Shown here piece after piece: positions 46,860-57,153 of a stretch of DNA of 64,000 nucleotides. This DNA comes from Paenibacillus terrae (lineage in GTDB: Bacteria; Bacillota; Bacilli; Paenibacillales; Paenibacillaceae): the NCBI RefSeq assembly GCF_000943545.1, contig NZ_JTHP01000029.1, positions 1 through 64,000 on the forward strand. Direction: 5' to 3'. Position numbers and translations under genes: made by a program. Positions within the stretch are counted from its first letter, which is position 1. Each line of letters begins with the position of its first letter. The notes beneath the pieces are model-generated. The model made no database searches. It saw only the letters and a program-made list of their open reading frames with translations, and had not been told where the DNA came from.

Positions 46860-47829
46860 GTTGATTAAACTCCCTGTCCACCCACAATCGGTCAGCGTTC
46901 GCTCGTTTGTCTGCAATCAGATAACGAGGTCTGGCTTTGACTTCGTGATATATGGCGGCGATATATTCTCCTACCACTCCGATGGACAGCATCAATACAC
47001 TGCCGATAATCAAGAGCAGCAAAATAACAGTTGTAAAACCGGTCACAGCGGTACCCGTTAATTTGTGCGCCAAGGTTTGAATTCCCAATATAACTGAAAT
47101 CAGCATAAAAATGAGTCCCATTAAACTTACTACCCGCAACGGCACGGTTGAAAACGAAACTATTGCTTCCGCTGCCAGCCGAACCAGTCCCAACGGACTC
47201 CAGCGACTGGGGCCCTCCTCCCGAGGAGCCACCCGGAACGAAATCTGGGTTTTGCGGAAACCAAGCCAGGCCGTCATCCCGCGAAAAAATGGAATCCGTT
47301 CAGGCATCGCCATCCAGGCATCCACCACCCGGCGATCCAGCAGCTTATAATCCGAGGCATCTTTGAGGTTAAAGCCCGTCAAACGGTTCAAGGTCGCGTA
47401 GAACAATGAAGCCCCAAACTTTTTGCCTACCGACTCTTCTCCACGGAATTCCTTCACACATTCGACCAGATCGTAACCCTCATCCTGCCATAAACGCACC
47501 ATTTCCCCAATCATCTCAGGAGGATGCTGCAAATCTCCGTCCATGACGATGATGGCATCGCCGGAGGCGTTTTCCAGACCTGCGCACAGCGCTAGCTCCT
47601 TGCCGAAGTTCCGGCTGAGCCGAAGTGCGAGCAGAGAAGGCATACGACGGGACAATTCGGACAGCTTGAGCCACGTATCGTCTCTGGAACCGTCATCTAT
47701 GACAATCAGCTCATAGCGTGAAGTGACCACAGACAGCACCCCATCAATCACCTTGAGTGAACGCTCCAGATGTGAGCTTTCATTATACATGGGAATGACA
47801 ACAGATAAAAAAGGTGTTTTTGTCTCCAT
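46822..47829 (-). CDS. Polyprenyl-phosphate glycosyltransferase, GT2 (DPM1/GtrB-like)
   Basis: A 335-residue membrane-associated enzyme. Its GT-A domain has SVVIPMYNESSHLERSL, VIDDGSRDDTW and IIVMDGDLQHPPEMI. Two C-terminal helices follow (VVSLMGLIFMLISVILGIQ and VILLLLIIGSVLMLSIGVVG), then EYIAAIYHEVKARPRYL as in GtrB/YfdH. The start is ATG at 47829, with AAGGAGC just upstream; an ATG seven codons earlier lacks a site. It is similar in plan to the GT2 at 1123. With the GtrA and GT39 genes it makes a complete route: load, flip and transfer a sugar. Confidence 0.9.
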   Translation of the reverse strand: METKTPFLSVVIPMYNESSHLERSLKVIDGVLSVVTSRYELIVIDDGSRDDTWLKLSELSRRMPSLLALRLSRNFGKELALCAGLENASGDAIIVMDGDLQHPPEMIGEMVRLWQDEGYDLVECVKEFRGEESVGKKFGASLFYATLNRLTGFNLKDASDYKLLDRRVVDAWMAMPERIPFFRGMTAWLGFRKTQISFRVAPREEGPSRWSPLGLVRLAAEAIVSFSTVPLRVVSLMGLIFMLISVILGIQTLAHKLTGTAVTGFTTVILLLLIIGSVLMLSIGVVGEYIAAIYHEVKARPRYLIADKRANADRLWVDREFNQHDQTFISKVSNH

Positions 47830-47852
47830 TCTTGCTCCTTCTTTCTTCATAT

Positions 47853-50315
47853 TCAGGAGGACTGTGCCGGGGCTTCATCCAGGTCATGCATATCGGTCAG
47901 ACCATGCGTCGTCTTCTCCCAATAGAACGGCTTGGTAATGAGCTGCCAGGCTGCCTTCACCGCAGCAATACTCATAAGTACCCAATACAGCGGAGAGAGA
48001 AGCCCATATTTGACCATGGAATATGAAAATGTACGTTCACCGCGCTCTTCCAGTTCCCCGATGACCCAATACATTCCGGCCACGTTACTGAATACGAACA
48101 AAAAGTTACCGATATAAAATTCCGCGCTGGCCAGGTAATACACATATCCCGGGAACAGCTTGGGAATAAAGGCCATTTCCCAACCAAACCATAAAATCAG
48201 CAATCCCCAAAAAATTGGATTCAACAAAGGCAGCATCGGTGTCGCCAAAATCATTACCTGAAAGCCGAAAAAGCCTTTCCAGCCCACCTCACGCACCAAC
48301 TTCACCGGATTGCGCATATGAACCAGCCATGTCTGCATATATCCCTTGATCCAGCGTGACCGCTGACGAATCCAGTTCCCTACGCGACTGTTCGCTTCCT
48401 CCCATGTACGGGAATCGACAATGGCGGTTTTGTAACCGCCTTTATACAGACGTATACCCAGATCGGCATCCTCGGTTACATTGTAGGGGTCCCACGCATT
48501 GATATCTTTGAGCACGGATACCCGAAAATGATTGGATGTTCCGCCCAAAGGAATAGGCGTATCTAACTGCATAATACCCGGCAGCAGCAGTTCGAACCAC
48601 ATACTGTATTCCTGCGTGAACCAGCGGGTCAGCAAATTTTGCGTACTGTTAAAATAGTTGAGCTTCGCTTGAATACACGCATAATGCTCAGGGAGCGAGT
48701 CGAACGCCGCAATGACCTTTTTTAGCTGGTCGGAGTCGGGACGATCCTCGGCATCATAAATAACCACAAATTCGCCGCGCGCCCGAATAAGTCCGTAGTT
48801 ACACGCCTTCGGCTTGGTTTTGGGCAAGCCGTCAGGGACGACCAGTGTCGTATAATAGGCGGGCAGCTTCATTTCACGAAGCAGCTCAATGGTCTCAATA
48901 TCGTCCTCTTCAATCAGCAGCCGCACATCCAGCTTGGATTTTGGATAATCAAGCTGCTCCAAATTCCGCAGCAGCATCGGAAGCACGCCCGCCTCCTTGT
49001 ACATCGGTACGAGAATCGTATAGATCGGCAGCTTTTTCTCATCCATGGCGTCGACCTCTTCCTTCGTGAAGCGAAGCTGCGCCCCACGCCGGGAACCGAG
49101 ATAAATAATACCAAATTTAAATAGCGTCATGGCAAAATAAAACAGCTGAATCAGCATATTGATGATCAGCACCGTATTCCAGCTGTTCCAGAAAAGACCG
49201 AGCAGCGTAATCACGCCCATCGCCGCGAACACCCACAGTTGTCCCTTCGTAAAGGTCGTGCGCGCCGAATTATGCGGCTCTTTTTCCAACAATCCGGTCG
49301 TGCTCTCCTGCATCATTTCTTCACCGTAGATTTTACCCCAGAGCTGCTCCATCTCTTCCTTGGTCGCCAGCACCTGCTCCACCGGCATGCCGAGAATGTC
49401 CTCCAGCTTCAAGCGCCGCTCTTCCGGCAACGGATCACTGACCGCCACAATATAGCGGTTCATATATTCATGAATGACGACCACGCCGTAAGCCATGGCC
49501 ACCTGCTCGGGTAACTTATAGGCTGCATCCAGTGCCAGCTCTTCACCAATACGGCCGATCCGGTTCTGTGTAGCAATCGCGCGGTACAAATCCGCAGGCT
49601 CCAGCATTTGCAATGACAGCAAAATATCGCCGAGCAGCCCGCCGCTCTTCGCTTGGAACTCCAGTGCGCGCTCTAGCTGCTCTGGTGAAATATAGCCGGA
49701 ACGTACCAGCATGTCGCCCAGTCGCTCTTTGGATTTATCACTATCCACCTGCTCCTGCAACTGCTCTGCGGTAATGAAGCCCATTTCTACCAAAATGTCG
49801 CCCAGCCTGCCACCGTAACGTTTTTGGTTTCGGATGGCGTCGGTAAGCTGGTCGCGGGTAATTATGCCGTTGTCCACCAATTGGTCTCCAAGGCGGGCCT
49901 TGCCGTTCCGTCCGTTCTGCATTCCCGTGGCGGCCTCTCCGCCTGCGGAACCAGGAGCGCTGGAGACTACTCCCAAGGCGGCTCCTGCCGCAGCCTGTTC
50001 CTGTTGGCCGCTAAGATATTGGACTTGCGCCTCCTGCGCTTGTCCATCCTGCACACTTTCATCCAGCAATTGCTCCACCGCTGCTGCCGTATCCGCCGCG
50101 CTCTGTAATGCAAGGATTCGCAGTTCCGTATCCTGAAGCCGCCGTTCCAGCTCCTCAATATGAAAATCCAGCTTGTATAACACCGGGGCCTGCTCCGTCC
50201 GCTGGGCCTCCAGTTGCTGCTCCAGTCGAGCGATCTGCTGACGCTCTTCTTTTATTCTTCTCTTGGTTTGGGGAATTGAAACTCCCCCAATCTGCCACCT
50301 CAGCCTGTCACCCAT
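47853..50315 (-). CDS. Processive GT2 glycosyltransferase with two N-terminal MshEN (c-di-GMP-binding) domains
   Basis: An 820-residue membrane enzyme. Residues 1-100 are a coiled coil. Four 24-residue MshEN motifs (RLGxxLV...G...L...Q) lie at 141-164, 170-193, 198-221 and 227-250 with 5-, 4- and 5-residue spacers. The alpha/beta subdomain usual after MshEN follows (255-330, PEQVAMAYGVVVI, VAVSDPLPEE). Transmembrane helices near 360-410 precede the GT2 core, which has YDAEDRPD, the VTEDADLG motif and QRSRW, the QxxRW signature of processive enzymes; more helices follow. MshEN domains bind cyclic di-GMP, so polysaccharide synthesis here is probably gated by that second messenger. ATG overlaps the upstream gene by 8 bases. 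The product is unknown. Confidence 0.88.
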   Translation of the reverse strand: MGDRLRWQIGGVSIPQTKRRIKEERQQIARLEQQLEAQRTEQAPVLYKLDFHIEELERRLQDTELRILALQSAADTAAAVEQLLDESVQDGQAQEAQVQYLSGQQEQAAAGAALGVVSSAPGSAGGEAATGMQNGRNGKARLGDQLVDNGIITRDQLTDAIRNQKRYGGRLGDILVEMGFITAEQLQEQVDSDKSKERLGDMLVRSGYISPEQLERALEFQAKSGGLLGDILLSLQMLEPADLYRAIATQNRIGRIGEELALDAAYKLPEQVAMAYGVVVIHEYMNRYIVAVSDPLPEERRLKLEDILGMPVEQVLATKEEMEQLWGKIYGEEMMQESTTGLLEKEPHNSARTTFTKGQLWVFAAMGVITLLGLFWNSWNTVLIINMLIQLFYFAMTLFKFGIIYLGSRRGAQLRFTKEEVDAMDEKKLPIYTILVPMYKEAGVLPMLLRNLEQLDYPKSKLDVRLLIEEDDIETIELLREMKLPAYYTTLVVPDGLPKTKPKACNYGLIRARGEFVVIYDAEDRPDSDQLKKVIAAFDSLPEHYACIQAKLNYFNSTQNLLTRWFTQEYSMWFELLLPGIMQLDTPIPLGGTSNHFRVSVLKDINAWDPYNVTEDADLGIRLYKGGYKTAIVDSRTWEEANSRVGNWIRQRSRWIKGYMQTWLVHMRNPVKLVREVGWKGFFGFQVMILATPMLPLLNPIFWGLLILWFGWEMAFIPKLFPGYVYYLASAEFYIGNFLFVFSNVAGMYWVIGELEERGERTFSYSMVKYGLLSPLYWVLMSIAAVKAAWQLITKPFYWEKTTHGLTDMHDLDEAPAQSS

Positions 50316-50559
50316 GGATTCCCGCCCTTTCAATCCAACGCCGCTCTTCTGCGAGCGCATCCGCAAGTAACTGCTTCAACTCTGCATCCCGTTGCTTCTT
50401 CCGTTCCAGCGCCGCGTGGAAAAGCTCCCGTTCCTCGCGCAGCAACTCCTCGTCCTTCATCCGCTCTTCGTGCAACGAAGACACCAGCTGATCGGCGTCA
50501 GAAGCGCGATAACCGATCCATGCGCTCTTTAACTGCCGCGCCGTTCTTTTGCTTCTCAT
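50308..50559 (-). CDS. Small coiled-coil protein, first gene of the glycan operon
   Basis: An 83-residue charged protein, nearly all predicted helix (DADQLVSSLHEERMKDEELL, ALERKKQRDAELKQLLADAL). No family recognised. It has a strong AGGGAGG site before ATG and its stop overlaps the start of the glycosyltransferase gene (ATGGGTGA), so translation is coupled. The partner enzyme also begins with a coiled coil, so the two may bind one another; this is inference. Confidence 0.7.
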   Translation of the reverse strand: MRSKRTARQLKSAWIGYRASDADQLVSSLHEERMKDEELLREERELFHAALERKKQRDAELKQLLADALAEERRWIERAGIHG

Positions 50560-51073
50560 AATACCTCCCTGAACCGTCCGGACTCTGCCTCTTGATCTGT
50601 CCCTGCATCCATGGTCTTACGTCTTCCTGAAAGCAGGACATTTTCTTATTCTCATTTAAACCCTTCGTTTACACATTGATGCAAGTCTTCCAGTCAAGAG
50701 AGACCCGTAAAAACCTGACATTTATTCATTTGATACCAGTTCTGTCCTGATGAATTGGTAATACAATTAAAAACTTAGTGCTATTCTACCATACTCGTAG
50801 TAGGAGTAGGTATACAATAATGTAAATTCTAGAAACTTTCACACTAATGCATACATAGGTATATAGAACTATTTTATGATTCCTGTGATTGCACCTGTCT
50901 AAGAAACCTTACGCAATCTATCATTGTTCAGATCACCATTAAAGCCAAATAACCTTAAAAAGCACAAAAGGCACCCCGGACGGTGCCCTTGCTGTCTTGA
51001 TATCCTGCTATATGTGCTAAACTATTAAATTCTACACAACGTTCCGCTGCTGCGCAAGAATTCTTTTAGCTGA
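50560..51073. other. Intergenic region between argH and the glycan operon
   Basis: Holds the argH terminator (50966-50987) and, presumably, the promoter of the glycan operon. An inverted repeat TACTC/GAGTA lies near 50790-50810. I looked for a cyclic di-GMP riboswitch upstream of the glycosyltransferase and saw no match to its conserved core. No gene is present. Confidence 0.5.
50966..50987 (-). terminator. arg operon terminator
   Basis: Minus strand GGCACC/GGTGCC hairpin followed by TTTTGTGCTTTTT, about 85 bases after the argH stop. Confidence 0.85.
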
Positions 51074-52486
51074 TTAGTTACTCCGTTTGTGCCCTTCAAA
51101 CCATGTTGACGTGCTGCTCAGAAGCTGTTCACTGCGGCCGATGGCTGCCTGTACCTGTCCGGTTGCAGTTCCACCGTATACATTCCGGGCGTTAACCACC
51201 GTTTCCGGTTGAAGCACCTCATAGATACGGTCGTCGAACAAGTCGGAAAACTGCTGGAATTCCTCCAGTGTCAGATCAAGCAAATACTTGCCATGCTGGA
51301 TGCAATACAGCACGGTTTTGCCGATAACCTCATGCGCCTGACGGAACGGAAGTCCTTTGCCGACGAGGAAATCCGCAATATCTGTCGCATTGGAGAAGTC
51401 CTGATTGACCGCTTGACGCATGCGATCCTTGTTCACCTTCATCGTCGCGATCATCGGCGCGAACAATTGCAAAGCCCCTTCCAGCGTAGCGACAGTATCG
51501 AACATGCCTTCCTTGTCCTCCTGCATATCCTTGTTGTACGCCAACGGCAAGGATTTCAATACGGTCAGCAGTCCAACGAGATTGCCATAGACGCGTCCGG
51601 TTTTACCGCGTACCAGCTCAGGTACGTCCGGGTTTTTCTTCTGCGGCATAATGCTGCTGCCTGTGCAAAAAGCATCATCCAGCTCCACGAAGCCAAACTC
51701 CGTGCTGCTCCACAGCACCAGCTCTTCGCTTAGACGCGACAAATGTGTCATGATCAGCGAAGCTCCAGCCAGAAACTCTACGATAAAGTCCCGGTCGCTA
51801 ACGGCGTCCAGACTATTTTCATACACGCCATCAAAACCCAGTTGCTCGGCTACAAAATGACGGTCTATTGGAAAGGTCGTTCCAGCCAAAGCACCCGCAC
51901 CGAGCGGTAATACATTAATGCGCTTGTAGCTGTCTTTGAGTCGGTCAATATCGCGCTCCAGCATTGATACATATGCGAGCAAATGATGCGCGAACAAAAT
52001 AGGCTGCGCCCGCTGCAAATGCGTATATCCGGGTACAATCGTATCCAGATTATCCTTCGCCTGCCCGATTAGTGCGGCTTGTACATCATGCAGCATACCG
52101 ACCAGCGCCACCACACGTCCGCGCAAATACAAGTGCATATCCGTTGCCACCTGATCATTACGGCTGCGCCCGGTGTGCAGTTTCCCGCCAACCGGACCAA
52201 TCGCTTCGATCAGATTTTTTTCGATATTCATATGAATATCCTCGTCCGAAACCGAAAATTCAATCTCCCCACGGCGGATACGCTCCAATACCGTGTGTAG
52301 TCCTTCCCTGATAGTATCCGCATCGGCCTGCGGAATAATCCCACATTTGCCCAGCATGGCTACATGAGCCAAACTGCCCTGAATATCTTCTTCCGCCAAC
52401 GCTTGATCAAACCCAATGGAAGCCGTGTATTCCTCTACCAGCTTGTTGGTCTGCTTCGTAAAACGTCCGCCCCATAGCTTACTCAT
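51074..52486 (-). CDS. argH: Argininosuccinate lyase
   Basis: Last step of arginine synthesis: splits argininosuccinate into arginine and fumarate. The 470-residue protein carries the fumarase/aspartase signature [12 protein letters not shown] (about 280-291) with the catalytic Ser, and [17 protein letters not shown] near 100-116. The start is ATG at 52486 ([10 protein letters not shown]), the conserved ArgH N-terminus; an upstream start would add a nonconserved arginine-rich stretch. It follows argG by 89 bases and ends the operon. Confidence 0.97.
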   Translation of the reverse strand: MSKLWGGRFTKQTNKLVEEYTASIGFDQALAEEDIQGSLAHVAMLGKCGIIPQADADTIREGLHTVLERIRRGEIEFSVSDEDIHMNIEKNLIEAIGPVGGKLHTGRSRNDQVATDMHLYLRGRVVALVGMLHDVQAALIGQAKDNLDTIVPGYTHLQRAQPILFAHHLLAYVSMLERDIDRLKDSYKRINVLPLGAGALAGTTFPIDRHFVAEQLGFDGVYENSLDAVSDRDFIVEFLAGASLIMTHLSRLSEELVLWSSTEFGFVELDDAFCTGSSIMPQKKNPDVPELVRGKTGRVYGNLVGLLTVLKSLPLAYNKDMQEDKEGMFDTVATLEGALQLFAPMIATMKVNKDRMRQAVNQDFSNATDIADFLVGKGLPFRQAHEVIGKTVLYCIQHGKYLLDLTLEEFQQFSDLFDDRIYEVLQPETVVNARNVYGGTATGQVQAAIGRSEQLLSSTSTWFEGHKRSN

Positions 52487-52575
52487 TTTTGCAAGATCCC
52501 CTCTCTGCAATACAAGCCGCCCTCGTCGCTTGGACAAGGACGGCCCGCATCCCGTACATTTTTAGGTTAACTCAT

Positions 52576-53811
52576 TTATTTATTATTTTTGGCTACTCCC
52601 GCATTGACCTTCAAGCGCAGGGCATTCAAGCGGATAAAGCCAGTTGCATCCCCTTGGTCGTAGGCTTGTGTCGGATCGGCTTCCATTGTCGCAATATCCG
52701 GGTTGTACAAGCTGACCGGACTTTTGACACCTGCGCCAATAATATTGCCTTTGTACAGCTTCACGCGCACTGTACCACTGACATTCTTTTGGCTCTCATG
52801 AACCAGTGCCTGCAAAGCCACACGCTCCGGCGCGAACCAAAAACCGTTGTAGACCAGCGTAGCATATCGGGTAATCAGACTGTCGCGAAGATTCATAACC
52901 TCGCGATCCATCGTGATGGACTCCATTTTGCGATGAGCTGTGAACAGGATCGTACCGCCCGGCGTCTCATACACTCCGCGGCTTTTCATACCGACAAAAC
53001 GGTTTTCCACCATGTCCACACGTCCAATGCCATGCTTGCCGCCCAGCTCATTCAGCTTTTCCATAACCTGCAACGGGTTTAGCTGCTCTCCGTTCAAAGC
53101 GACACAGTTTCCTGCTTCAAACTCCAGCTCCAAATATTCTGCTTCATCAGGAGCATCCTCAGGTGCATTGCTGAGCAAGAACATTTCTTTATTTTCAGGA
53201 GCGCTCGGATCAAACCAAGGGTCCTCCAGCACGCCGCTTTCATAACTAATATGCAGCAGATTACGGTCCATGGAGTACGGCTTGGCCGCAGAAGCGGTTA
53301 CCGGAATATCGTGTTTCTCCGCATAGGCAATCATTTCTGCCCGGCCCGGGAACTGATTGCGGAACTCTTCCAGCCGCCAAGGTGCGATCACCTTGATATC
53401 GGGCGTCAACGCCGCCGCATTCAGCTCGAAGCGCACCTGATCGTTGCCTTTGCCTGTCGCGCCGTGAGCGATAGCTGTTGCACCCTCTGCAATCGCAATA
53501 TCCACCATCCGTTTAGCGATCAATGGACGTGCAATACTCGTTCCGAGCAAATATTGTCCTTCATACAAAGCACCCGCCTGAAACATCGGATAAATAAAAT
53601 CCTTGGCGAATTCATCACGCAGATCATCAATATACACTTTGGAGGCTCCAGTAGCGAGCGCTTTTTCCTCCAAACCATCCAGTTCTTCCTTCTGTCCGAT
53701 ATCTGCGGTAAACGCTATAATTTCAGCGTCGTAGGTTTCTTTAAGCCATTTCAAAATAACCGACGTATCCAGACCGCCGGAATATGCGAGTACGATTTTT
53801 TCTTTTGCCAT
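52576..53811 (-). CDS. argG: Argininosuccinate synthase
   Basis: ATP-dependent joining of citrulline and aspartate. The 411 residues begin with the N-type ATP pyrophosphatase P-loop [15 protein letters not shown] (about 8-22) and include [13 protein letters not shown] and [18 protein letters not shown] at 53811 follows GGAGGAC. It lies between argF and argH. Confidence 0.97.
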   Translation of the reverse strand: MAKEKIVLAYSGGLDTSVILKWLKETYDAEIIAFTADIGQKEELDGLEEKALATGASKVYIDDLRDEFAKDFIYPMFQAGALYEGQYLLGTSIARPLIAKRMVDIAIAEGATAIAHGATGKGNDQVRFELNAAALTPDIKVIAPWRLEEFRNQFPGRAEMIAYAEKHDIPVTASAAKPYSMDRNLLHISYESGVLEDPWFDPSAPENKEMFLLSNAPEDAPDEAEYLELEFEAGNCVALNGEQLNPLQVMEKLNELGGKHGIGRVDMVENRFVGMKSRGVYETPGGTILFTAHRKMESITMDREVMNLRDSLITRYATLVYNGFWFAPERVALQALVHESQKNVSGTVRVKLYKGNIIGAGVKSPVSLYNPDIATMEADPTQAYDQGDATGFIRLNALRLKVNAGVAKNNK

Positions 53812-53925
53812 GATTGAAAGTCCTCCCCGAATGCTTCTAGCCACTATCTTTCATTCACATCTGCATCTAAATCTACAGATCATCTTCCACAAATGCAATC
53901 TTTCTAACCATAAAACATAACTTCT

Positions 53926-54882
53926 TTATCCCATTAAAGCAACCATCAATGCTTTTTGTGCATGCAGACGGTTCTCAGCCTCATCAAAAATCACTGAATT
54001 CGGTCCGTCGATTACATCTGCGCTCACTTCTTCGCCACGATGCGCAGGTAGACAGTGCAGGAACAGATAATCCGGCTTCGCCAGCTTAACCAGATCCTCA
54101 TTCACCTGAAAGTCGGCAAAAGCAAGCTCACGTTCCTTCTGCTCTTCCTCAAAGCCCATGCTCGCCCATACATCCGTGTAGATTGCATCTGCATCCTTTA
54201 CTGCTTCTTGCGGACTTTGGGTAATCACAATCTCACTGCCGGTTTGCTTGGCAATCTCACGGGAAGCTGCCACAACACTCGGATCAGGCTCATATCCAGC
54301 AGGACTTGCAATCGATACATGCACGCCAAGCTTCGCTCCACCAATCAACAGGGAATGCGCCATATTGTTGCCGTCCCCGATGTAGGCCAATTTAAGTCCT
54401 TTAAGCTTGCCCTTTTGCTCATACAAGGTCTGATAGTCAGCCAGCACCTGACACGGATGCGCCAAATCACTCAAGCCGTTGATCACAGGAACAGATGCAT
54501 AACGCGCCAACTCTACAACATTATCGTGTCCGAAGGTGCGGATCATAATGCCATCCAAATAACGAGACATCACCTGTGCCATATCGCTAATAGGCTCACC
54601 ACGTCCTAGTTGAATGTCGTTTTTACTGAGAAAAAGGGCATGCCCGCCCAATTGAAACATGCCGACTTCAAAAGATACCCGCGTACGTGTAGAGGATTTT
54701 TCGAAAATCAGTCCGATCGTTTTCCCCTTCAGCGGCTGATAGGTTTCTCCATTTTTGTGCTTGCGCTTGATTTCGATAGCGAGATCAATTAAATATTGAA
54801 TTTCTTCGGTCGAGTAGTCATCCAACTCCAGAAAATCCCGCCCTTTTAGATTGATTTGCTGCAATGCCCCGCCCTGGCTCAT
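53926..54882 (-). CDS. argF: Ornithine carbamoyltransferase
   Basis: Makes citrulline from ornithine and carbamoyl phosphate. The 318 residues carry the carbamoyl-phosphate site SSTRTRVSFEVGMFQLGG (about 59-76), HPCQVLADYQ and the ornithine loop HCLPAHRGEEV. ATG follows AAAGGAG. Unlike B. subtilis, no carAB pair for carbamoyl phosphate lies in this operon. Confidence 0.97.
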   Translation of the reverse strand: MSQGGALQQINLKGRDFLELDDYSTEEIQYLIDLAIEIKRKHKNGETYQPLKGKTIGLIFEKSSTRTRVSFEVGMFQLGGHALFLSKNDIQLGRGEPISDMAQVMSRYLDGIMIRTFGHDNVVELARYASVPVINGLSDLAHPCQVLADYQTLYEQKGKLKGLKLAYIGDGNNMAHSLLIGGAKLGVHVSIASPAGYEPDPSVVAASREIAKQTGSEIVITQSPQEAVKDADAIYTDVWASMGFEEEQKERELAFADFQVNEDLVKLAKPDYLFLHCLPAHRGEEVSADVIDGPNSVIFDEAENRLHAQKALMVALMG

Positions 54883-54925
54883 GCTATCGTCTCCTTTTAC
54901 ACTCTAATCTAGGTAGTTTAACCAC

Positions 54926-56194
54926 CTAAGCAATATGCTCCTGAATCAACTCAGTAATAAGTTCTACAGCCTGATCTATCTCGTCCTTCGTTACATACAG
55001 GTTAGGCAACAGGCGAACCACGTTCGGTCCTGCGGTAATGAACAGAATGCCCTTCTTTTGTCCTGCCAAAACAAGTTCTGCCACAGGCTCAGCACACTCG
55101 ATGCCGACCATCAGGCCTTTTCCACGGATATCCTTCACAAAAGGAATCTCTCCAAGCTGCTTTTGCAGACTTTGGAACAAATACTCGCCCAGCTCAGCCG
55201 CACGCTCTGGAAGTTTTTCGTCAATAATCGTTTCAATGGTGGCCTGAACCGCTGCCATAGCAAGCGGAGTACCCCCAAAGGTGGAGCCGTGACTGCCCGC
55301 CGTGAACGCTTCGCGCAAATATCCTTTGCCCAGCATCGCACCAACGGAAAAACCACTGCCCAGCCCCTTCGCCAACGTAAAGATATCTGGCTCTATGCCG
55401 TAGTGCTCAAAGGAAAACAGCTTGCCTGTACGTCCCATGCCCGTCTGTACCTCATCAATGATCAAAAGCAATCCATGCTCGTTGCAAAGCTTTGTAATCA
55501 CGTCTACAAAAGCAGGTTCTACCGGATACATTCCGCCTTCTGCCTGCACCATTTCCAGCATGATTGCAGCCGTATTCTCGCTAATCGCCTCTTCGAGCGC
55601 AGCCTGATCGTGAAGCGGAACACTTTTGAACCCGGCTGGAAGCGGTAAAAAACCTTCTTTTACTTTATCCTGACCCGTAGCGGTCAAGGTTGCCAGCGTC
55701 CGTCCGTGGAAGGATTGCGTGAACGTAATGATCTCGTAGCGTCCGGTCTGCTTCACCTTCTGGTGATAACGACGCGCCAGCTTGATCGCAGCTTCATTCG
55801 CTTCTGCGCCGCTGTTGCAGAAGAACACAGCATCTGCGCTGCTATTGGCAGTCAGCAGAGCGGCGGCCCGTTCCTGCCCCGGAATATGAAACAGATTGGA
55901 TACATGCCATAGTTCATCAATCTGCTTTTTCAAGCGTTCAGCTACAGCCTGTGGCGCATGTCCAAGATTGGTAACAGCAATGCCTGACATGAAATCCAGA
56001 TAACGCTTGCCCTGATCATCCCACAGCCAGCTACCTTGGCCTTTGACTAGTGAAAGCGGGTATCTTGCGTAGGTTGGAAAAAGAGAGCTTTCTGTCTGCA
56101 CAGCTGCGGATGCCTTTTCCGTTTGTGCTCCGGCAACGGCTCCGTTCGTACCTGGCGTTTCAACGCTCACCAGCGTATTCGGTTCCTTACTCAT
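54926..56194 (-). CDS. argD: Acetylornithine aminotransferase
   Basis: PLP-dependent class III transaminase of 422 residues that converts N-acetylglutamate semialdehyde to N-acetylornithine. The PLP lysine is in FTLAKGLGSGFSVGAML, preceded by the IIDEVQTGMGRTG segment. An N-terminal extension of about 30 residues (Ala/Thr/Glu-rich) precedes the conserved YPLSLVKGQGSWLWDDQG region. ATG at 56194 follows AAGGAG; the GTG nine bases upstream is too close to that site. Confidence 0.95.
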   Translation of the reverse strand: MSKEPNTLVSVETPGTNGAVAGAQTEKASAAVQTESSLFPTYARYPLSLVKGQGSWLWDDQGKRYLDFMSGIAVTNLGHAPQAVAERLKKQIDELWHVSNLFHIPGQERAAALLTANSSADAVFFCNSGAEANEAAIKLARRYHQKVKQTGRYEIITFTQSFHGRTLATLTATGQDKVKEGFLPLPAGFKSVPLHDQAALEEAISENTAAIMLEMVQAEGGMYPVEPAFVDVITKLCNEHGLLLIIDEVQTGMGRTGKLFSFEHYGIEPDIFTLAKGLGSGFSVGAMLGKGYLREAFTAGSHGSTFGGTPLAMAAVQATIETIIDEKLPERAAELGEYLFQSLQKQLGEIPFVKDIRGKGLMVGIECAEPVAELVLAGQKKGILFITAGPNVVRLLPNLYVTKDEIDQAVELITELIQEHIA

Positions 56195-56233
56195 TATGTT
56201 CACGCTCCTTTTTCGTTTGGTTGTATAGGATGA

Positions 56234-57073
56234 TTACTGCATGCGCACGATGCGCGTTCCAATGGCTTCCCCGCCCAGCACACGGCTTAATACCTGCGGT
56301 TCACTGCCGTTCACAATGACAACTTCCCTCACCTTGCCGTGGATGCAGGCAATAGCGGCTCTCACCTTAGGAATCATGCCGCCGTATATTTCACCTGTGC
56401 TGATCATATCCTCAATCTCCTGTACGGTGATGGAGTCCAGCACCTTCTTTTCTCCGCCAATCTTTTTCAATATGCCCGGCACATCCGTAACGACGATCAT
56501 CCGGCTGACTCCAAGATGAGAGGCTACTGCACCCGCCGCTGTATCTGCATTAATGTTGTAGCGCTGACCAGAACGATCAATCCCGATGGGCGCAATAACG
56601 GGCATATAGTTCATATCCAGCACACCTGTAATAATCGAAGCCTGAACAGACGTTACTTCTCCGACCCAGCCGACCTCTGCGGCATTCGACACAGGCTTTG
56701 CCTCGATTAAATAGCCATCACTGCCCGACAAACCCAGTGCTCGACCTCCGTGCATTCCGATTCTGCGTACAATCTGCTTGTTAATGCTGCCCGCCAGCAC
56801 CATTTCCACGACATCCAGCACGGGTTCGGTTGTTTTGCGCAACCCGTTGATGAATTCCGTTTCGATGCCCAGCTTCGCCAAATTGTCAGAGATCGCAGGG
56901 CCGCCGCCATGTACAATAACAGGTTGCAGGCCTTCCGACTGCAAGCGGGCCAGATCGTCAAAGAAGGAATCAGGCAACGCAGCCAGCGTACTTCCTCCGC
57001 ATTTCATCACAAAATTACGACGTGCCAATCCCGCATGATTTGCTTGATCCGCGTTTTCCACTGCCGATTGCAT
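56234..57073 (-). CDS. argB: Acetylglutamate kinase
   Basis: Phosphorylates N-acetylglutamate, the second committed step. The 279 residues carry VMKCGGSTLAAL and the substrate loop VIVHGGGPAISDNL (about 54-67), and near the end ISTGEIYGGMIPKVRAAI. The N-terminus has about 18 residues before the conserved kinase core. ATG follows AAAAGGGGAG. Confidence 0.96.
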   Translation of the reverse strand: MQSAVENADQANHAGLARRNFVMKCGGSTLAALPDSFFDDLARLQSEGLQPVIVHGGGPAISDNLAKLGIETEFINGLRKTTEPVLDVVEMVLAGSINKQIVRRIGMHGGRALGLSGSDGYLIEAKPVSNAAEVGWVGEVTSVQASIITGVLDMNYMPVIAPIGIDRSGQRYNINADTAAGAVASHLGVSRMIVVTDVPGILKKIGGEKKVLDSITVQEIEDMISTGEIYGGMIPKVRAAIACIHGKVREVVIVNGSEPQVLSRVLGGEAIGTRIVRMQ

Positions 57074-57153
57074 ATAATCTCCCCTTTTCTCCTCTGCACA
57101 GTCTGTGCCATTTTACAATAATGCCAGCATTCCATCCGTGTTTATTCCGTTGT

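Noticed and set aside
50560..51073. Cyclic di-GMP riboswitch upstream of the MshEN glycosyltransferase operon
   Set aside because: Expected because of the MshEN domains, but the conserved core bases could not be found on either strand.
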